DNA from: Bacteroidota bacterium
Lineage (GTDB): Bacteria; Bacteroidota; Bacteroidia; Chitinophagales; Chitinophagaceae
DNA length: 64,000 nt
Reading direction: 5' to 3'
NCBI GenBank assembly: GCA_016868815.1
Contig: VGFQ01000008.1
Location: 1-64,000 of the forward strand
A model generated the notes under the pieces. That model was given only the letters and a program-made list of their open reading frames with translations. It made no database searches and was not told where the DNA came from. A program made the translations under genes and the position numbers. Below are positions 59,896 through 64,000 of the stretch, one piece after another. Every line of letters starts with the position of its first letter. Position 1 is the stretch's first letter.

Positions 59896-60849
59896 ATGAA
59901 GTTACAGACAAGGGAAAAATGCCCGGTATGCTACCATACAGGACAAAAGGAAATTTATAGGAAAAGCTATGGAAGCCCCGAGCTGCAAGGTTATCTAACT
60001 GCATTCTATGGCATTCAGGGATACCCGGAACCCCAGCAATTAGGAGAAGAAGATTTCGTTCTTCTGGAGTGCTGCGATTGTGGATTGGTATACCAAGCGA
60101 ATGTACCCGATACCCAATCCCTTGAGGAACTTTATACGAAATGGATATCATATGATAAGGTACAGGAGGTCCACCTGAAGAATAGAAACCCTGGCAAACA
60201 AGATGGAAACTATGTAATGCTACGCTCCATCATGGCCCACCTTCAAAAGAGTAATATCAGAATCTTCGATTTCGGATTTGGTTACGCCGAGCTACTAAAA
60301 ATGGCAGTACTGTTGAACTTCGAAGCCTTTGGTTCAGAACTGAACCCCCAACAAGTTGAACTTGCTAGAAAATGGGGCATTCATGTCGTGGATAACAACC
60401 TTGAATACCAGGGAGAACCAATGAATGTGATCTTCTGTGAACAGACCCTAGAACACGTGGTAGAGCCGAGAAAAGTGATGGAAAAATTAAGGAGGCTTTC
60501 AAAACGAGGAACATTGCTTCATGTGAGTGTCCCCAACTGTGGCCATGTGTATGAAGTCATTCGAGATTGCGACTGGACACGCACGAAAGAAGAAAAAAAT
60601 TCAGTCAACTGCTTTGCCCCCCTAGAACATATCAATAGCTTTAGCCACAGACAATTTGTAAGACTTATGCAAGACTTTGGCTTTAATCCAATCCACCTAA
60701 AGCACCAGGTGAAATTAAAGTGGATTAAGACAGACAGTAAAAATCAATGGAAAAGCTTTATACGGGAGAATATCAATTTTCTGAGGTCAAAAATCATTAA
60801 ACGGAGATCTTCGAAATCTACATCCGGATTTTTCATCTACGAAGGTTGA
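59896..60849 (+). CDS. Zinc-ribbon class I SAM methyltransferase
   Basis: 317 residues from the ATG at 59896 (a TTG at 59863 would add 11 residues). An N-terminal zinc ribbon, CPVC near the start and CCDCGLVYQ about 45 residues later, is followed by a Methyltransf_23-type domain: FDFGFGYAELLKMAVLLNFEAFGSELN (SAM site), VIFCEQTLEHVVEPRKVMEK and LHVSVPNCGHV. This architecture is common among methyltransferases that act on sugars or nucleotide-linked sugars. It stands alone, after a gene remnant, with an AT-richer composition than the receptor gene before it. Confidence 0.9.
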   Translation: MKLQTREKCPVCYHTGQKEIYRKSYGSPELQGYLTAFYGIQGYPEPQQLGEEDFVLLECCDCGLVYQANVPDTQSLEELYTKWISYDKVQEVHLKNRNPGKQDGNYVMLRSIMAHLQKSNIRIFDFGFGYAELLKMAVLLNFEAFGSELNPQQVELARKWGIHVVDNNLEYQGEPMNVIFCEQTLEHVVEPRKVMEKLRRLSKRGTLLHVSVPNCGHVYEVIRDCDWTRTKEEKNSVNCFAPLEHINSFSHRQFVRLMQDFGFNPIHLKHQVKLKWIKTDSKNQWKSFIRENINFLRSKIIKRRSSKSTSGFFIYEG

Positions 60850-61164
60850 TACTCATACTTGAGCGTCAGACTCTATCTCTGCCTCGATGAATGGAGAGGT
60901 AAAGTTGGGTGTCTTAGTCACACATAAAGTGTTGTGCCTTCATGAAATGCCAGCACAATAAGCCTGTACACATCACGACCAAGATCATGAAAGGCACCAT
61001 ATTTAGACACCTCCTTCTAGATAATTCAGACCAAAGGCGATGAAATCAATGATAAAATAAAAATCAATTCAACACATCGATTTGCTGGCAATCTACCTGA
61101 AATAGCGTTACCATTTTATCTTTTAGTTGTATAAGATGTGATACCTAAACTTGCAGTAGTACCA
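60850..61164. other. Intergenic region, no gene seen
   Basis: 315 nt between convergent genes; I see neither an ORF with protein-like composition nor a clear terminator in it. Confidence 0.4.
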
Positions 61165-62817
61165 TTATTTGAGAATGGCAATTTCTGTGAATCGAAGGGC
61201 ATATAGATCGGCATCGCGGAGGGTGAATCGAAGGCGCAGGGGTTTTCCGACAAGATCAGAGAGGTCAGCCCCTTGCTTCCAGACGACGGTCCGACCGATG
61301 CTATCACCGAAAAGCGGTTGACAGTCGCCCAGCGTGTACCCAGCCACTGGCTTATCCTCCATATCGCGCAGCTCGACCCTGATCTCTCCGGCAGCCGAAG
61401 TAGCGAAGTTGAGTTCGAGGTGGCGTCCGGAGAAGATGAGAGGGCGGGTGATGAGCTCTCCGCCAGCGTAGGGGGCGTGGATGGAAACAAACCCGTCGAG
61501 GCGCAGCGTATAGCGTCGGAGTTCACTGCTATTGCCGGTCCAATAGCTTTCGCTGGCATAGAGGGAGAGTTCGTCGGGGGCTCCGGGGGTGTCTGATTTC
61601 GTCTCTACCACATGCCAGGCGATGTACTGGTGACCATAATGCCAGGTGCCGGGCCTTTCCATCCCGGGGCGGAGGAAGGCCTCATTCCAGCGTTTGAACT
61701 GCACGCCGTCGCGGCTCGCCATCAGCAACCCTTCGGTTAGGGCCGTGCCGTAGCGGTTCGAGGTCGAGGAGCGTTGCCGACGGTGCTCTGCTTCGGGGAG
61801 TGCCTCCATCGAAGCGTTCCATCCCCGCTCCACATAGCGTGCCGGAAATCCTATTAGGAGATGCGGTGCGCGGGTATAGGGTTTTACCTGATTTGTATAG
61901 AGGTGCTCGGCCGGTGAATCGATGTACTTTAAATCGGCTTGCTCTGTCCAAAGCAGGAAGTCGTCAGAACGCGCGGTGCGGATGGCGCGGAAGCCGGCGG
62001 GCTTCCAGTTGCCGGGCTCGGTAGAGCCTGCCGTGAAGATGCGCCAGTAGGCACGGTACTCACGCCGGAGGGGATCCCAGAAAGCAAGATTTTGTGAGTC
62101 GAAGGCGCCGTCGGTGATAACGGGCTTGTTGGCCATGGGCGTCCAATGAATGCCGTCAGGCGATTGCAGGGCGATGAGCCCCTTGGCCGTTGCGGCACGT
62201 ACGAAAGCCTTGTAGCGGGCTTCGGCCGGGGCGGCGGGGTTCTCGTCGAGGAAGACCGCCGGGTGGCCGGCGTCGATGTCGAGCCCACCGAGGCGGCCGC
62301 TGGCGATTACGATGTTGTTGGCGGTAGAGCCTCGGAACGGGTGGAGTCCCAGTTCCGGCTTATGCCAGCGTTTGCCATCGTCGCTCTCAGCATAGCAACA
62401 GTAGAGCGGATGGGCATCTGTGCGCACCCTGCCGTCGACCATGCCCAGGTGCCAGGCCTTGTAGTACATGCGGTAGCGTCCATCATCCTGGAAGACGCTG
62501 TGGTAGCCGCTTCCACTACCCTCCCAGGGGGCGTCGTGTACGAGTGCGACCTCTTGCGGTCGAGGGGCATGTAAACGTGTGGATGCGCCTCCGGTCAGTC
62601 GCTCGATCAGCCAGTCGTCGACGAAGAGTTCCCGCCTCGTGCCGATGTCTACCGGCGGGTGGGCGGCGACCCCGGCCGATGACAGATCCGTCCACCTGGC
62701 GGCCCCCAGTATGGGTAGCCCTACCGCACCGGCCAGTGCACGCTGAAGAAAAGATCGGCGTCCCCCTTTTTTCGAGTGACCGGGGTAGCTATCCTGTAGT
62801 TTTCCTTTCAAAGACAT
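61165..62817 (-). CDS. Tat-exported glycosidase-like five-bladed propeller protein
   Basis: 550 residues. KKGGRRSFLQRALAGAVGLPIL (about 17-38) is a twin-arginine signal. The main domain (60-430) has the five-bladed propeller motifs of the GH43/GH32/GH117-like superfamily: RRELFVDDWLIERLTG, SVFQDDGRYRMYYKAW, YCCYAESDDGKRWHKPELG, PDGIHWTP, FDSQNLAFWDPLRREYRAYW. A C-terminal beta-sandwich (about 440-550, ELNFATSAAGEIRVELRD) follows. The catalytic acids cannot be fixed by eye. It is 70 nt downstream of a GH32 gene and probably acts on the same saccharide. Confidence 0.82.
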   Translation of the reverse strand: MSLKGKLQDSYPGHSKKGGRRSFLQRALAGAVGLPILGAARWTDLSSAGVAAHPPVDIGTRRELFVDDWLIERLTGGASTRLHAPRPQEVALVHDAPWEGSGSGYHSVFQDDGRYRMYYKAWHLGMVDGRVRTDAHPLYCCYAESDDGKRWHKPELGLHPFRGSTANNIVIASGRLGGLDIDAGHPAVFLDENPAAPAEARYKAFVRAATAKGLIALQSPDGIHWTPMANKPVITDGAFDSQNLAFWDPLRREYRAYWRIFTAGSTEPGNWKPAGFRAIRTARSDDFLLWTEQADLKYIDSPAEHLYTNQVKPYTRAPHLLIGFPARYVERGWNASMEALPEAEHRRQRSSTSNRYGTALTEGLLMASRDGVQFKRWNEAFLRPGMERPGTWHYGHQYIAWHVVETKSDTPGAPDELSLYASESYWTGNSSELRRYTLRLDGFVSIHAPYAGGELITRPLIFSGRHLELNFATSAAGEIRVELRDMEDKPVAGYTLGDCQPLFGDSIGRTVVWKQGADLSDLVGKPLRLRFTLRDADLYALRFTEIAILK

Positions 62818-62887
62818 GATGCGTATTTATATTCATCTATGGGTAATTGAAGGGGATATAAGACCGGAGATCCGCTCCTATACAAGC

Positions 62888-64000
62888 TCAATACGTACCG
62901 TCCCAGATGCCTTTCAGCTCGTACACATCCAGCCGGTGGACCTTGAGGTCGCCCCGCAGCTCCAGGCCGGCATTCGACTTCGGCGCCTTCAAGGCCTCTG
63001 CCACGAAGAGCCGTCCACCATCGACATAGCCCTCCACCGACGTCCGGTCGAGGATCATCTCGATGCGGAATCGGAAGCCGTCGGGTGTCTCCGACGTGTA
63101 GGGAAACCCGTTGAACCTAGTGTAATTGCCGTCGAAGTACAGGATCGGGTTGCCCTGGTAGAACAATTCGAGCCCCAGGCCTCGGTCGATCTCGAGGTCC
63201 ATGACGGCATGAACGAGGTCGGTCTTGACGTCTTTGAGTCGCTCATTGACGACTGACAGGCTGAGTCCGCCCAGGGCATGGTGACGGGCATGCAGCCGCT
63301 CGATCTCGGGGATAGGGTTGCAGAAGAGGCGGACGCCCTCGGTGGTGGTCCGCAGGCTCATCACGGTCGGAAAGAGCATCAGCTGGGTGAAGGGCATGCC
63401 CGGCGCGTCGATGCGTCCCCATCCGACCTGGATGCGGCGGCCATCGGGGGAGTGGTTGAAGGTCTGTGCGGCGTACATCGCACCCGTGTGATAAGGGTAC
63501 TTGCCCTTCTCGGGGGTGAAGACGGCGCCGTCGAAGCGACCGATCATATACGTGCCGGAGGCGGCATACATCACCCATTTTCGGTTCGTGGGGTTGCCAT
63601 CGACGGGCAGTTCGAAGAATTCTGGGCATTCGTAAAAGCCCTTGACGCGGCTCCTGTATTCCCACTGCTTCAGGTCGGCGGAGTTGTAGATGGCGATGTA
63701 GTTCTCGTTGTAGAGAACCATCACCCATGTTCGAGTGGGCTCATGCCAGAAGACCTTGGGGTCGCGGTCGGGTCCGAGTACTGGGTTGCCCTTGTACTTG
63801 GTGAAGGTCCTGCCGTTGTCGAGACTGTAGGCGACGTTCTGCGTCATGCGCTTGCCGGCGGCGGTGTACATGGCCACCAGGGCGTCCTTGCCCCATCCGG
63901 CGGTGTTGCGGCTGTCGACGACGGCCGAGCCGGAGAACATGGTGCCGAGGGTGTCGGGGGATAGGGCTTCGGGCAGTTCCTCCCAATGAAGCAGGTCGCG
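62888..64000 (-). CDS. Glycoside hydrolase family 32 (fructan/sucrose hydrolase), 5' end missing
   Basis: At least 370 residues; the coding frame passes the right edge, so the signal peptide and the first catalytic Asp (WMNDPNG) are outside. RDLLHWEELPEAL, MFSGSAVVDSRNTAGWG, RDPKVFWHEPTRTWVMVLY (transition-state Asp in RDP) and FYECPEFFELPVDG (acid/base Glu in EC) are GH32 motifs. A C-terminal beta-sandwich starts about 62950-63300. Likely releases fructose from levan, inulin or sucrose in the periplasm or outside. The Met inside the window at 63940 is not the start. Confidence 0.93.
   Translation of the reverse strand, partial: RDLLHWEELPEALSPDTLGTMFSGSAVVDSRNTAGWGKDALVAMYTAAGKRMTQNVAYSLDNGRTFTKYKGNPVLGPDRDPKVFWHEPTRTWVMVLYNENYIAIYNSADLKQWEYRSRVKGFYECPEFFELPVDGNPTNRKWVMYAASGTYMIGRFDGAVFTPEKGKYPYHTGAMYAAQTFNHSPDGRRIQVGWGRIDAPGMPFTQLMLFPTVMSLRTTTEGVRLFCNPIPEIERLHARHHALGGLSLSVVNERLKDVKTDLVHAVMDLEIDRGLGLELFYQGNPILYFDGNYTRFNGFPYTSETPDGFRFRIEMILDRTSVEGYVDGGRLFVAEALKAPKSNAGLELRGDLKVHRLDVYELKGIWDGTY

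Noticed and set aside
1-64000. CRISPR arrays and insertion sequences
   Set aside because: No regularly spaced repeats, cas genes or complete transposase genes were seen.

Overview
The window looks like chromosome of a Bacteroidota bacterium, most likely of the Chitinophagaceae. It carries a SusC/SusD pair, two further carboxypeptidase-regulatory TonB-dependent receptors, a two-domain RibBA, a fused HisIE, DUF5777/YceI genes and the Bacteroidota promoter core TAnnTTTG upstream of both tRNAs and protein genes. This core often sits 15-19 nt before the start codon or tRNA. Genes rarely show a Shine-Dalgarno sequence. Most of the window is GC-rich; roughly 36.8-47.5 kb is strikingly AT-rich.

Layout. 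0-1.5 kb: the 5' end of a secreted S41/tricorn-type protease, then a decayed serine recombinase lying against tRNA-Leu(GAG). 1.5-4.4 kb: orphan sensor histidine kinase, divergent family 2 glycosyltransferase, a 68-residue membrane protein, tRNA-Gly(GCC) and tRNA-Leu(UAA). 4.4-11.5 kb (minus): a tightly coupled run of M14 carboxypeptidase, PIG-L deacetylase, two unlisted membrane microproteins and a sodium/solute symporter. 11.6-18.2 kb (plus): gamma-glutamyltransferase and a giant TamB-type protein. 18.2-22.9 kb (minus): ribBA and a TonB-dependent receptor.

23.1-33.7 kb (minus): one continuous amino-acid operon, trpEGDCFBA-hisHAF-hisIE-tlpA, preceded by a 14-codon leader peptide with two adjacent Trp codons and a terminator hairpin, which is a textbook attenuator. 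33.8-36.7 kb: DUF5009 membrane protein, SMP-30 lactonase and an SDR dehydrogenase.

36.8-47.5 kb: an AT-rich island devoted to cobalt/cobalamin or related metal handling. The plus strand has cobT, a small membrane protein, cobS and a cobC-like phosphatase (nucleotide-loop assembly of B12). The minus strand has a bestrophin-like channel and, separately, a seven-gene operon: NiCoT-type Ni/Co permease, thioredoxin-like [2Fe-2S] protein, an unknown 85-residue Cys protein, a CobW GTPase, a WD40 protein, a SAM methyltransferase and a second CobW GTPase. A perfect 7-1-7 palindrome (Fur/Zur-like geometry) sits directly on its promoter. This is the best candidate for a little-described system: a regulated metal import and delivery module.

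47.9-64 kb: DUF5777/YceI/OB-fold cluster, SusD/SusC pair, cold-shock protein, DoxX-like protein, large TonB-dependent receptor, a gene remnant, a zinc-ribbon methyltransferase, a Tat-exported glycosidase-like beta-propeller protein and the 3' part of a GH32 fructan/sucrose hydrolase that runs off the window end.
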